A stretch of DNA of 22,553 nt from an uncultured Acetatifactor sp. (GCA_910586485.1 CAJUIA010000047.1:1-22553), one strand, 5' to 3'. Counted from the first letter of the stretch, positions 1-7,092 are shown. The notes: a model not told the origin generated them from the letters alone. Numbers and translations are program-made.

Positions 1-5
1 AGGTT

Positions 6-209
6 ATGGCAAAATCTTTGCAGGAAATCCAGGACATGCTGACAGACAAATGGAGTAACAATGCCTGCCGTGGGTATGTCATCAAGGCGATGGAAAGCTG
101 CGGCTATAAGTCAAAGGACATCCGGGAGATTCTTATAGAGCTGTACGAAGTGTTTGACTTCTGCTCCGTGGAGGAAGCGGCGGCCTATTATGAACACTGG
201 CAGCCCTGA
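6..209 (+). CDS. small element-borne protein, 67 aa, unknown function
   Basis: The 67-residue reading frame starts with ATG five bases into the window, so its ribosome site is mostly cut off. It is mainly helical in character, with charged residues and three cysteines, and no domain I can name. Proteins of this size and composition are common cargo next to recombinases in Clostridia elements, which is why I accept it as real. It is followed directly by two hairpins at 212-230 and 251-276, consistent with the end of a transcription unit. Function is unknown. Confidence 0.55.
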   Translation: MAKSLQEIQDMLTDKWSNNACRGYVIKAMESCGYKSKDIREILIELYEVFDFCSVEEAAAYYEHWQP

Positions 210-211
210 CC

Positions 212-230
212 TCGGGCCAAGCTGGCCCGA
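212..230 (+). other. perfect 8-bp hairpin after the first ORF
   Basis: TCGGGCCA and TGGCCCGA form a perfect stem with a three-base AGC loop, beginning three bases after the stop codon at 207-209. No T-tract follows, so alone it is not an intrinsic terminator. It may protect the 3' end of the mRNA or act together with the terminator at 251-287. Confidence 0.45.
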
Positions 231-250
231 AGCGTGGAGAAAGACGAAGG

Positions 251-287
251 GGCAGCGCTCTTTGCCGGGCGCTGCCTTTTCGTGTTT
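251..287 (+). terminator. intrinsic terminator between the two small element ORFs
   Basis: GGCAGCGC at 251-258 pairs perfectly with GCGCTGCC at 269-276, giving a GC-rich 8-bp stem with a 10-base loop. It is followed by TTTTCGTGTTT. This is a good rightward terminator and separates the 67-aa ORF from the next small ORF. Confidence 0.65.
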
Positions 288-345
288 CCCCACAGGACAA
301 GAGGGAAACGGAAGGCTTCAACCCCGATTCGGAAAGGAGGCCCAG

Positions 346-522
346 ATGGTACAATCTGTAACCTACCAGAGAGAAACAAGGACCGTCCCCTTCCAGGGAA
401 AGACTATTGTGCTGGAAAGCCTTACCCCGGTGCTTTCCCCAAAAGAGAAGGAGAGGCGGAAAAAAGAGATTGAGCGCTGTCTGTATGACGTGTTCAGCAA
501 GTACCGCCAGAGCCGGCGCTGA
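346..522 (+). CDS. small element-borne protein, 58 aa
   Basis: I chose the ATG at 346 because it has a strong AAAGGAGG site at 333-340, five bases upstream. Longer versions of this frame have no ribosome site. The protein has a beta-like N-terminal half and a lysine/arginine/glutamate-rich helical C-terminal half (around residues 32-58). Its size, charged tail and position just ahead of a large serine recombinase recall the small TnpW-type proteins of Tn4451-like elements. That likeness is by general character only and the assignment is weak. It ends 87 bases before the recombinase start. Confidence 0.65.
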   Translation: MVQSVTYQRETRTVPFQGKTIVLESLTPVLSPKEKERRKKEIERCLYDVFSKYRQSRR

Positions 523-533
523 CCCCGACAACA

Positions 534-562
534 TTGCCCTCCGGGGCTATCAATGGTATAAT
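534..562 (+). promoter_or_regulatory. candidate sigma-A promoter for the recombinase
   Basis: TTGCCC at 534-539 and a perfect TATAAT at 557-562 are separated by exactly 17 bases. The transcript would start near 569, leaving about 40 bases of leader that includes the GGAAAGGAG ribosome site ahead of the recombinase ATG at 610. Confidence 0.6.
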
Positions 563-609
563 ATACTTGTAAGGTTGGTAGCTCCATTCCCATAGGAAAG
601 GAGCCTACA

Positions 610-2115
610 ATGAACATTAGAGAAGATTATATTTATGCCAGACAGTCCGTTGACCGCAAGGACAGTATCAGTATTGAGAGCCAGATTGACTTCTGCAAGT
701 ACGAGCTGAAAGGCGGCAGCTGCAAGATTTTCAAGGACAAGGGCTATTCGGGGAAGAACACCGACCGGCCCGAGTTCCAGAGACTGCTTGACGAGATCCG
801 CAAAGGGAAGGTACGGCGGGTAATCGTCTACAAGCTGGACCGGATCAGCCGCTCTATTCTGGATTTTGCGAACATGATGGAGCTGTTCCAGGAGTATGAC
901 GTGGAGTTTGTTTCCTCCACGGAAAAGTTTGACACCTCAACCCCAATGGGGCGGGCCATGCTGAATATCTGCATTGTGTTCGCCCAGCTGGAACGGGAGA
1001 CCATCCAGAAGCGCGTCACGGACGCCTACTATTCCCGGTGCCTGAAAGGCTTCCACATGAGCGGCCAGGCCCCCTACGGCTTCCGGCTGGAGCCGACCAC
1101 GGTTGAGGGCATCCGCACAAAAATGATGGTGCCCGACCCGGCAGCCGCCGACCATGTACGCCTGATGTTTGAAATGTACGCCGAGCCCGGGACCTCCTTC
1201 GGGGACATCAGCCGGTACTTTGAGGAAAACGACATCAAGGTTTACGGAAAATCGCTGTTCCGTCCCTTCCTCTCCCAGCTGCTCCGCAACCCGGTATATG
1301 CGCAGGCCGACCTGGAATTGTATGAGTTCTTCAAGAGCCAGGGGGCGGCAGTCGTCAATGACGCCGCCGACTTCGCCGGGACAAACGGCTGCTATCTCTA
1401 CCAGGGGCGGGACGTGAAGGAGGACAAGGACAGGAGCCTGAAAGACCAGATACTTGTTATCGCTCCCCATGAAGGGATTGTCTCCTCTGACACCTGGCTG
1501 AAATGCCGGAAAAAGCTCATGGCGAACACCACCTTCCAGAACGGGAGGAAGGCCCGGAATACATGGCTGGCCGGAAAGGTCAAATGCGGAAAATGCGGTT
1601 ACGCTTTAAAAGTCACCCGCAACCCTTCCGGCTATGAATACCTCCGGTGCAATAAACGGTCCGACCACAAGGGCTGTCCGGGGTGCGGCACTCTCCGCAA
1701 AGTGGAATTTGAACAGTTTATATTTACCGCTATGGGAGAGAAATTCCGGGATTTCAAACACCTTCGGGGCGGTGAGGAAAAGGCAAACCCGAAATTGACC
1801 GCCTATCAAGTGGAACTGGCACAGGTAGAGGCGGAAATTGAAAAGTTACTTGACACGCTGACCGGGGCAAACGCTACCCTGCTTGCCTACGCCAACAAGA
1901 AAATCGAGGAACTGGACACGCGCCGCCAGAAAATCACAAAGGCGATTGCCGATTTATCCGTGGAGACCATTTCCCAGCAGCAGATTGATTTGCTGTCCGG
2001 CTATCTGGACGACTGGGAGAATATCAGTTTTGAGGATAAGAGGAAAGCCACGGACGGCTTGATTTCATCAATCAGCGCAACCAGCGAGTATGTAAAAATA
2101 GAGTGGAAAATCTGA
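610..2115 (+). CDS. large serine recombinase (site-specific integrase/excisionase)
   Basis: This 501-residue protein catalyses integration and excision of the element through a covalent serine-DNA intermediate. The resolvase catalytic domain occupies about residues 5-150, with the nucleophile Ser13 in YARQS and conserved DRISR and QLERE motifs near residues 78 and 127. A recombinase domain follows (about 155-290), with the conserved PYGF near residue 155. A zinc ribbon has Cys326, Cys329, Cys347 and Cys356/Cys359, and a coiled coil lies at about 390-455. All parts expected of the family are intact and the length is normal (about 450-550). An AAAGGAG site lies seven bases before the ATG. The family is certain; which element type it belongs to is not. 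Confidence 0.95.
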   Translation: MNIREDYIYARQSVDRKDSISIESQIDFCKYELKGGSCKIFKDKGYSGKNTDRPEFQRLLDEIRKGKVRRVIVYKLDRISRSILDFANMMELFQEYDVEFVSSTEKFDTSTPMGRAMLNICIVFAQLERETIQKRVTDAYYSRCLKGFHMSGQAPYGFRLEPTTVEGIRTKMMVPDPAAADHVRLMFEMYAEPGTSFGDISRYFEENDIKVYGKSLFRPFLSQLLRNPVYAQADLELYEFFKSQGAAVVNDAADFAGTNGCYLYQGRDVKEDKDRSLKDQILVIAPHEGIVSSDTWLKCRKKLMANTTFQNGRKARNTWLAGKVKCGKCGYALKVTRNPSGYEYLRCNKRSDHKGCPGCGTLRKVEFEQFIFTAMGEKFRDFKHLRGGEEKANPKLTAYQVELAQVEAEIEKLLDTLTGANATLLAYANKKIEELDTRRQKITKAIADLSVETISQQQIDLLSGYLDDWENISFEDKRKATDGLISSISATSEYVKIEWKI

Positions 2116-2127
2116 CTTTTCCACTCT
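2100..2127 (-). terminator. leftward intrinsic terminator overlapping the recombinase 3' end
   Basis: AGAGTGGAAAA at 2100-2110 pairs perfectly over 11 bp with TTTTCCACTCT at 2117-2127, and the recombinase stop codon sits in the six-base loop. Read rightward, no T-run follows. Read leftward, the stem is followed by ATTTTTAC, so it should stop transcripts coming from the right. It is therefore best read as the terminator of the leftward unit that starts at the promoter at 2432-2460. It could also shield the 3' end of the recombinase mRNA. Confidence 0.55.
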
Positions 2128-2192
2128 GCATATCTGAAACATTTCTTTATATCGTTTGTAGCCCCTTGTACACTGATGTTTCCATCGAAAAA

Positions 2193-2411
2193 TTAATTTT
2201 GTTTTATACTTGGACATATATCCAAAGAATGCGATACTGTTTCTTCTGTTCCGCCTGCCCAAATAATCCCGCACCCTTTAGAACAATATATTATATCCCT
2301 GTCCACACTATGATATTCATAGCATGTAATTGAATTATTTTCTTTTTCAATTACGTTCCCTCCTATCATTGAAAGAAATCTCCTATATTTATCCAAGCTA
2401 CAATCGCTCAT
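2193..2411 (-). CDS. candidate small cysteine-containing protein, unknown, possibly truncated
   Basis: A 72-residue reading frame lies behind a consensus leftward promoter (2432-2460) and ahead of a leftward terminator (2100-2127). The first ATG at 2411 would have a leader of only about 14 bases and no ribosome site. The ATG at 2369 has AGGAG about ten bases upstream and would give 58 residues, so it is the more credible start. The protein has four cysteines, including a CSKGCG stretch, and I recognise no family. It may be a chromosomal gene whose 3' end was replaced when the element inserted, or the unit may be a non-coding RNA. Coding status is uncertain. Confidence 0.35.
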   Translation of the reverse strand: MSDCSLDKYRRFLSMIGGNVIEKENNSITCYEYHSVDRDIIYCSKGCGIIWAGGTEETVSHSLDICPSIKQN

Positions 2412-2431
2412 CTGGACGGTTATTTTTTATT

Positions 2432-2460
2432 ATTATAATAAAACTCGTTTATTTTGTCAA
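2432..2460 (-). promoter_or_regulatory. consensus sigma-A promoter firing leftward
   Basis: On the minus strand TTGACA (2460-2455) and TATAAT (2437-2432) are both perfect and are spaced by exactly 17 bases. The predicted start is near 2425. A transcript to the terminator at 2127-2100 would be about 320-340 nt. Nothing else in the gap needs such a strong promoter. Confidence 0.7.
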
Positions 2461-2486
2461 TCATTATCTCTACGCCGGATAAATGC

Positions 2487-2515
2487 TGGAAAAATCGGCA
2501 TACCCATGTTATAAT
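2487..2515 (+). promoter_or_regulatory. candidate sigma-A promoter for the GNAT gene
   Basis: TGGAAA at 2487-2492 and a perfect TATAAT at 2510-2515 are 17 bases apart. Transcription would start near 2522, and an AAGAGGTG ribosome site lies about 11 bases before the ATG at 2574. Confidence 0.55.
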
Positions 2516-2573
2516 TTCCATAAATTCCGTTTTTCTAAACAGGCAGATATGAGAAAGAGGTGACAAACTATAA

Positions 2574-3059
2574 ATGATATTGGAATTACGTGACCGCACA
2601 GCAGAAAATGTAATCCATTATTTTCACAAAACCCGTGACCCGGAGGTGCGCAGATTTCTTCCGCAAAAGGCCGCCACTGAGAGCGAGGCGCTGACCGATT
2701 TTGAAAAATCACAGTGGCCCAATGCGTCCAGCTATGGCCGCACGATTTATGCGGACGGTAACTATATCGGGGATATTTGGTGTTACTGCATCCAGCCGGA
2801 AGATCGCCATGCCATGATCGGCTACTGCATCTTTGACAAAACATACTGGAATAAGGGCATTGCAACGGAAGCGCTGCGAAGATTTCTCGATGAAATAACG
2901 GTAAAATATAACTTACTATCTGTCGGAGCATTTACTTATTCCGCAAATGCTCCCTCCATCAGAGTTTTATTAAAAAATTGTTTCCAGGATACGGAAATCC
3001 TGATTGAGGATGGCGTTGAATCCAGATATTTTCAAAAGGATATACGTCCTTCAGTCTAA
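2574..3059 (+). CDS. GNAT-family N-acetyltransferase (RimJ/RimL type)
   Basis: This 161-residue protein transfers an acetyl group from acetyl-CoA to an amine of an unknown substrate. The acetyl-CoA-binding motif A is seen as a beta strand (MIGYCIFD) followed by WNKGIATEALRRFL, around residues 83-107. The last third has the usual AnaPSIRVLLKNCF pattern of RimJ/RimL-like members, where a residue near the end of the fold contacts CoA. The N-terminal LRDRTAENVIHYF also fits that group. It has its own promoter and is transcribed toward the DinB-like gene, overlapping it tail to tail by nine bases. It is the first ordinary chromosomal-type gene after the recombinase, though cargo status cannot be excluded. 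Confidence 0.85.
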   Translation: MILELRDRTAENVIHYFHKTRDPEVRRFLPQKAATESEALTDFEKSQWPNASSYGRTIYADGNYIGDIWCYCIQPEDRHAMIGYCIFDKTYWNKGIATEALRRFLDEITVKYNLLSVGAFTYSANAPSIRVLLKNCFQDTEILIEDGVESRYFQKDIRPSV

Positions 3060-3764
3060 AATCGGCAGGTGATTCAGGCAGGGCGGCAGGTGCATCATAT
3101 GATGATCCGTCATGGGAGTTAAAATCATGCCGCCTCTTGTCAGTCTGCCCCAGAATACCAGCAGCCACACGGAGCGGAAATCTGTCGTCACGCCGCCTTC
3201 CTCCAATATCCTCATTACCCATTCCTCAGGCACCATGGATTGTATCTGCTCCAGCGTTAAGCTGCCCAAAATGCTGCGCGTGTTCTTTCCCACTGCCATC
3301 ATATAGTCGCGCAGCGCCCACACATCTATTCCTTTCCCGAACTCCACGGCCTGGTCAAATTCCAGTGCGTTTCCGGTATCCGTAATAGATGCGCCGATTT
3401 TTTGCTGCCACCGGGTATTAAAGAGCTGGTTTTGATTGACCATTAAAATATTGCTTACCAGATCTTCAATGCGATAGGTATGCCAGAACTGCCAGCACAT
3501 GGGGACTCTCCTTGTTCCTGCATAATGCAGGTCCACATCATAATCCTCTCTCGGCACGATTACATTCGGATTTCCCGCCAGCATATAATCCAAAACATAA
3601 TCCGCAATGGTTTTTTCCGTTCTGCCGGATATTTCTGCTGGATGAACCATGGCATGAACTTCTAATGTCAATTCCCGTATTTTTTCCAGGTCCGTTCCCT
3701 TTAAAGCCGATTTCAGCGCCTCATATTTTTCTCTGATGGGCGCAAATAATTCCTCTTTTTTCAT
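3051..3764 (-). CDS. DinB-fold family protein, putative metal-dependent enzyme
   Basis: This 237-residue protein fits the DinB/YfiT-like four-helix-bundle superfamily. Members bind a metal through a histidine triad and include thiol S-transferases, but many have no known reaction. Candidate ligands are His37/His41, His95 in WHTYR and the HHMMH cluster at 221-225. It lies last in the T-box operon. Its start overlaps the end of the RelB-like gene by 44 bases, and an AAGGGAG site lies just upstream, so translation is probably coupled. The C-terminus overlaps the convergent GNAT gene by nine bases. The specific reaction is unknown. Confidence 0.75.
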   Translation of the reverse strand: MKKEELFAPIREKYEALKSALKGTDLEKIRELTLEVHAMVHPAEISGRTEKTIADYVLDYMLAGNPNVIVPREDYDVDLHYAGTRRVPMCWQFWHTYRIEDLVSNILMVNQNQLFNTRWQQKIGASITDTGNALEFDQAVEFGKGIDVWALRDYMMAVGKNTRSILGSLTLEQIQSMVPEEWVMRILEEGGVTTDFRSVWLLVFWGRLTRGGMILTPMTDHHMMHLPPCLNHLPILD

Positions 3765-3912
3765 ACCTTTGTAACTCCCTTATCATTTCGTCAACATCTG
3801 TATAAGCTTTTCCAAAAGAAGGATTCCGCTTCATTTGTCGTACTTCTTCTATCGCTTCTTTGGTTTCTTCATTGGGTATATCCAAAGAAATATTAAATGG
3901 TTTCCCCGACAT
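3721..3912 (-). CDS. RelB/DinJ-like antitoxin-type small protein, no toxin beside it
   Basis: The ATG at 3912 follows AGGAGG by about seven bases, so the real product is 63 residues. The longer upstream frame has no such site and runs through the deaminase gene. A short N-terminal beta strand (FNISLDIP) is followed by an EETKEAIEEVRQMK helix and the TDVDEMIRELQ tail typical of RelB/DinJ-like antitoxins. In a normal module a RelE/YafQ toxin of about 90 residues would follow. Here the next gene is the unrelated DinB-like protein. It starts 11 bases after the deaminase gene and overlaps its downstream neighbour. It may be an orphan antitoxin or a repurposed DNA-binding regulator. Confidence 0.7.
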   Translation of the reverse strand: MSGKPFNISLDIPNEETKEAIEEVRQMKRNPSFGKAYTDVDEMIRELQRYEKRGIICAHQRKI

Positions 3913-3923
3913 TATAATGCCTC

Positions 3924-4334
3924 CTACCTTGAATAAGCCCTGGTCCAATGATAGGGCTGCAGCTCCTTCAGTTCCACAAACAGCAGGGAATTGTCCTCCG
4001 TCGTCACCGCCACCTGAACGTCCTCTCCCCAATAGCGCAGTCTCTCCTGACAAATGCCGCAGGGAGTCAATATCTTAAAATCCGACTTTTCGTCATCCCT
4101 GACCAGGCACATACAGTGCGTCACCTTTTCGTCAAATTTATGTGCTTCCAGGATGGCGCCGGTTTCAATACATAATACCGCGGAGGCATTTTCCGTTTCA
4201 ATGGAAACGCTTGTAAAATAATGCCCCTTTTCGGTATGCACGATTCCTGCCCCGCCCCAGCCTTCAGGGTATCTTTTTTCAATCAGCTCCTTAGCCCGCC
4301 TGTACATCTCGTTTTCTATCTCAAAGTTCCGCAT
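3924..4334 (-). CDS. cytidine/blasticidin-S deaminase-like zinc enzyme
   Basis: This 136-residue protein matches the small tetrameric cytidine deaminase fold. The catalytic zinc site is visible as Cys55-Ile-Glu57 (the C/H-x-E element, with Glu57 as proton shuttle) and Pro91-Cys92-Gly-Ile-Cys95 (the PCxxC element). Within the family it looks closer to blasticidin-S deaminase-like and uncharacterised members than to housekeeping cytidine deaminase. The substrate is therefore uncertain: a nucleoside, an aminopyrimidine antibiotic or another amidine. A GAGGT site precedes the ATG by about eight bases. It begins 41 bases after thrS with no terminator between, so it is most likely under the same T-box. 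Confidence 0.85.
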   Translation of the reverse strand: MRNFEIENEMYRRAKELIEKRYPEGWGGAGIVHTEKGHYFTSVSIETENASAVLCIETGAILEAHKFDEKVTHCMCLVRDDEKSDFKILTPCGICQERLRYWGEDVQVAVTTEDNSLLFVELKELQPYHWTRAYSR

Positions 4335-4375
4335 GTTGATACCTCACCGTCTTCAAATTCTTCATACAATGCTGC

Positions 4376-6136
4376 CTAAATGCAAATGCCCTCTTCCCGT
4401 AAAAGCTCCGTCAGCCGCTCCACCGACATGCTTCCCAGATCACCGCCATCCCTGCTGCGGACGGAAACACTATCGGACTGAACCTCTTTCTCGCCGATGA
4501 TAAGCATATAAGGGATTTTTTCCAGCTGCGCCGCCCTGATCTTGTAACCGATTTTCTCAGCCCGTTCATCCACCTCACAGCGCAGTCCCTCTTTTTTCAG
4601 GAGGGCTTCCACATCCCTTACGTACTTCATGTACTTATCGGAAATCGGCAGTATTTTAACCTGCACCGGAGCAAGCCACAGGGGAAATTTCCCTGCAAAG
4701 TGCTCGATCAAAATCCCCATGAATCTTTCCAGAGAACCAAATATAACTCTGTGGATCATCACCGGACGATGCCTGTTTCCGTCCTCTCCGATATACTCCG
4801 CCTGAAAACGCTGGGGCAGCTGTAAATCTAGCTGAATCGTTCCGCATTGCCATGTTCTGCCGATGGAATCTTCCAGATGGAAATCCAGCTTTGGACCATA
4901 AAATGCCCCGTCTCCCTCATTTATCACATAGGAAAGTCCCAGATCCTCCAAGGCCTTTTTTAAACCCTCCGTAGCCATTTCCCATTCTTCGTCGCTGCCA
5001 ATGGAATTTTCAGGTCTGGTGGACAGCTCTACATGATACGGAAAGCCAAAACTTGTGTAAACCTCATCTATCAGCCTGGCAACCCCCTTGATCTCATCCT
5101 GAATCTGCTCCGGCGTCATAAAGATATGAGCGTCATCCTGTGTACAGCAGCGAACACGCATCAGGCCATGCAGCGTACCTGATTTTTCATTCCGGTGTAT
5201 CAGTCCCAACTCACCGATCCGCAGGGGAAATTCCCGGTAAGAACGGGGCTCCATCTTATATACAAGCATCCCCCCCGGACAGCTCATGGGCTTTACGGCA
5301 AAATCTTCCCCGTCTATTAGCGTCGTATACATTTTATCATTATAGTGCTCCCAGTGTCCAGAGGTTTCCCAAAGCTGACGGTTCAACAGAATCGGCGTGG
5401 ATATTTCCACATACCCTTCTCGCGCGTGCAGCTTTCTCCAATAATCAATTAACAGGTTTTTCAGTATCAGTCCCCTGGGAAGAAAAAAAGGAAATCCAGG
5501 GCCTTCTTCAAACAAGGCAAACAAGCCCAATTCTTTTCCCAGTTTTCTGTGATCCCGCTTTTTTGCCTCTTCCAGGCGGCTGCAATATTCTTCCAGCATC
5601 TCTTTGTCAGGGAAGGATATGCCGTATATTCTGGTAAGCATTTTATTTTTTTCATCCCCGCGCCAGTACGCGCCTGCCACGGACAACAGCTTAAAGGCCT
5701 TGATGGCACTGGTGTATGCCACATGAGGCCCTACACACATTTCCAGATATTCTCCCTGCCTGAAAAAGCTGATTTCCTCATGTTCGGGCAGTTCCTCCAA
5801 CAGCTCCGTTTTGTAGGTCTCATTTCGTTCTTCCATGTCCTGCCTGGCCCTTGCCCGGTCTGCCGTAAAGTGTTTCAGCTGCAGGTTTTCCCGGACAATT
5901 TTTTTCATCTCCGCTTCTATTTCGGCAAAATATTCTTCCGAAAAGCGAAAATCAAATTCAAAATCATAGTAAAAGCCTTCGGCAATGGCCGGTCCGATTG
6001 CGCATTTGGTATTTGGATATAAGCGTTTCACTGCCTGCGCCAAAATATGGGCGCTGGTATGCCAAAACGCCTTTCTGCCCAATTCTTCTTCGAAGCCGGC
6101 CTCTCTGATGGAACCATCTTTCATCAAAATCTTCAT
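4376..6136 (-). CDS. thrS: threonyl-tRNA synthetase without N-terminal TGS domain
   Basis: This class II synthetase charges tRNA-Thr. At 586 residues it is about 50 shorter than the usual 635-645, because it starts only 25 residues before the editing-domain HTSAH and so lacks the TGS domain. Editing-site residues His26, His30, Cys134 and His138 are present, so proofreading of Ser-tRNA should work. The catalytic zinc ligands Cys286, His337 and His462 are intact. Motif 2 (HRNEKSGTLHGLMRVR) and motif 3 (GSLERFMGIL) are clear, and an anticodon-binding domain follows from about residue 485. The usual RVR-x-F-T-Q-D-D reads RVRCCTQDD here. A GGAGG site precedes the ATG. Expression is controlled by the T-box leader upstream. 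It may be a second, stress-type ThrRS. Confidence 0.97.
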   Translation of the reverse strand: MKILMKDGSIREAGFEEELGRKAFWHTSAHILAQAVKRLYPNTKCAIGPAIAEGFYYDFEFDFRFSEEYFAEIEAEMKKIVRENLQLKHFTADRARARQDMEERNETYKTELLEELPEHEEISFFRQGEYLEMCVGPHVAYTSAIKAFKLLSVAGAYWRGDEKNKMLTRIYGISFPDKEMLEEYCSRLEEAKKRDHRKLGKELGLFALFEEGPGFPFFLPRGLILKNLLIDYWRKLHAREGYVEISTPILLNRQLWETSGHWEHYNDKMYTTLIDGEDFAVKPMSCPGGMLVYKMEPRSYREFPLRIGELGLIHRNEKSGTLHGLMRVRCCTQDDAHIFMTPEQIQDEIKGVARLIDEVYTSFGFPYHVELSTRPENSIGSDEEWEMATEGLKKALEDLGLSYVINEGDGAFYGPKLDFHLEDSIGRTWQCGTIQLDLQLPQRFQAEYIGEDGNRHRPVMIHRVIFGSLERFMGILIEHFAGKFPLWLAPVQVKILPISDKYMKYVRDVEALLKKEGLRCEVDERAEKIGYKIRAAQLEKIPYMLIIGEKEVQSDSVSVRSRDGGDLGSMSVERLTELLREEGICI

Positions 6137-6180
6137 CTCTCATTTCCTCCTGAAATATACTTTTTTGATTAACATAAGAA

Positions 6181-6223
6181 AAGCACCCTTAAAAGTACAA
6201 ATACTGTACCTTTAAGGGTGCTT
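6181..6223 (-). terminator. T-box leader terminator hairpin
   Basis: On the minus strand AAGCACCCTTAAA pairs with TTTAAGGGTGCTT around a loop containing GTAC repeats, and is followed by TTTTCTTATGTT. It directly follows the conserved T-box sequence, the usual arrangement in which uncharged tRNA stabilises the antiterminator and prevents this hairpin. Confidence 0.85.
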
Positions 6224-6439
6224 ACTGCACGGTTCCACCTTAATTTTTCACTTCAGATTCTATCAAATCCTAACCTTTAACGCAGGTATACGGTAATGCT
6301 TACATCTACTTTCAGCATTACAGCTGGGGAATGGTTTTCACATACGATCCACATAAGCGCCTTCCACCGTGTGACACTCTCTCTGTCTGCGATTAGTATG
6401 CTACTTGTTTCCGTCATCGCCTTTTCTTATGTCAACTTG
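6181..6439 (-). promoter_or_regulatory. T-box riboswitch (threonine) controlling thrS and downstream genes
   Basis: The roughly 255-nt leader has the conserved 14-base T-box element in the form AAGGTGGAACCGTGC (6240-6226, minus strand) just before a terminator hairpin. Upstream, stem I features are visible: GCGATGACGG near the start, an AGTAGC (S-turn-like) element, a CAGAGAGAG bulge and a GGTGGAAGG apical segment. A plausible threonine specifier codon ACC lies at 6335-6333 in GAAAACCATT; I placed it by position and by the identity of the downstream gene, not by folding. In T-box leaders, uncharged cognate tRNA binds the specifier with its anticodon and the T-box with its acceptor end and so allows read-through. 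Confidence 0.9.
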
Positions 6440-6445
6440 TTTAGG

Positions 6446-6474
6446 ATTATAGCATTCCCCTTTTAAATTGTCAA
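6446..6474 (-). promoter_or_regulatory. consensus sigma-A promoter of the T-box-thrS operon
   Basis: On the minus strand TTGACA (6474-6469) and TATAAT (6451-6446) are both perfect and spaced by 17 bases. The start near 6439 gives a leader of normal T-box length. Confidence 0.9.
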
Positions 6475-6484
6475 ATATAAAAAA

Positions 6485-6997
6485 TCACAGCAGGCCCAGA
6501 TGCCTCAAAACATTGAAAAAAGCAGCTGCTATCACCAAAATACTCACTGCTCCCAAAAGCAGATGTGCCTTGCCCATCCTCCTGCTGCTGTTTTCGATCT
6601 GAATGCTGTTCACCGCTTGCTGCCGCAGCTCGCTGTCCTGGGGCAGTTCGTCAATTAACTCTCTCTCCAGCCTGGACAAAAGGCCGGCATAGGGCTCCTT
6701 GATCTGCCAAAGGTACCACCCCATTGGTCCTGTTTCTTTCTTCTTTCCATCCCTCAGCCAGGCCTCAAAATGCAGCTTTCCGTTTTCATAAGTATAATCA
6801 AAAAAATACAGCCCGATATAGGCCTTGGCAACCCTCACGGGAGGCACCGGCATATTGATCCCCCAATCAGCCGTCCAACAGACCTGTCCCTGCCACTCTC
6901 CGCTGTAAAATCCGTTTTCCTGTAGAAAACCATCCAGCAGTCCCCGTACTTTATCTTCCGGGAGCTGCAGTTCCATCTCTCTGATATATCTGCTCAT
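6485..6997 (-). CDS. C-terminally membrane-anchored protein of unknown function
   Basis: I chose the ATG at 6997 (170 residues), which is preceded by AGGAG at good spacing, over a TTG at 7024 without one. The soluble N-terminal part, about residues 1-125, is rich in aromatic residues (WQGQVCWTADWG, YIGLYFFDYTYENG) and looks beta-rich. It is followed by a helical region, a short basic RRMGKA and one hydrophobic helix near residues 146-164 that runs almost to the C-terminus. This predicts a tail-anchored protein facing the cytoplasm. I recognise no named family. It has its own promoter and ends just before the thrS promoter. Confidence 0.75.
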   Translation of the reverse strand: MSRYIREMELQLPEDKVRGLLDGFLQENGFYSGEWQGQVCWTADWGINMPVPPVRVAKAYIGLYFFDYTYENGKLHFEAWLRDGKKKETGPMGWYLWQIKEPYAGLLSRLERELIDELPQDSELRQQAVNSIQIENSSRRMGKAHLLLGAVSILVIAAAFFNVLRHLGLL

Positions 6998-7063
6998 AAT
7001 CCCTCTCCTGCCTGCACTCCGCAAAGCTCACGCCGCCTGTATTTGTATCGAAAACACATTCTT

Positions 7064-7092
7064 ATGATAGCATATATACCCCTTCTGTTCAA
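7064..7092 (-). promoter_or_regulatory. sigma-A promoter for the tail-anchored protein
   Basis: On the minus strand TTGAAC (7092-7087) and TATCAT (7069-7064) are spaced by 17 bases, each one mismatch from consensus. The start near 7057 leaves about 60 bases of leader. Confidence 0.6.

Larger units (their letters stand above)
1..2190 (+). mobile_element. right end of an integrative element carrying a large serine recombinase (boundary approximate)
   Basis: The first 2.1 kb is visibly richer in GC-ending codons (GCC, CTG, CGG, GAC) than the rest of the window and carries two small accessory ORFs and a large serine recombinase. In Tn4451/Tn5397-like and related conjugative elements the large serine recombinase commonly sits at one extremity, with the attachment site close to its stop codon, and typical chromosomal genes begin here soon after it. 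The true junction cannot be read from one copy: large serine recombinases exchange at a short core, so no long direct repeat is expected. The end given is a guess within 2116-2573. The left end lies outside the window. Confidence 0.6.
2116..2573. other. 458-bp stretch without a confident gene, presumed element/chromosome junction
   Basis: This AT-rich gap holds the expected attachment site, a leftward promoter/terminator pair with a doubtful small ORF, and the rightward promoter of the next acetyltransferase. I see no tRNA gene and no long direct repeat matching sequence elsewhere in the window. The attachment core cannot be placed without an empty-site relative. Confidence 0.5.
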
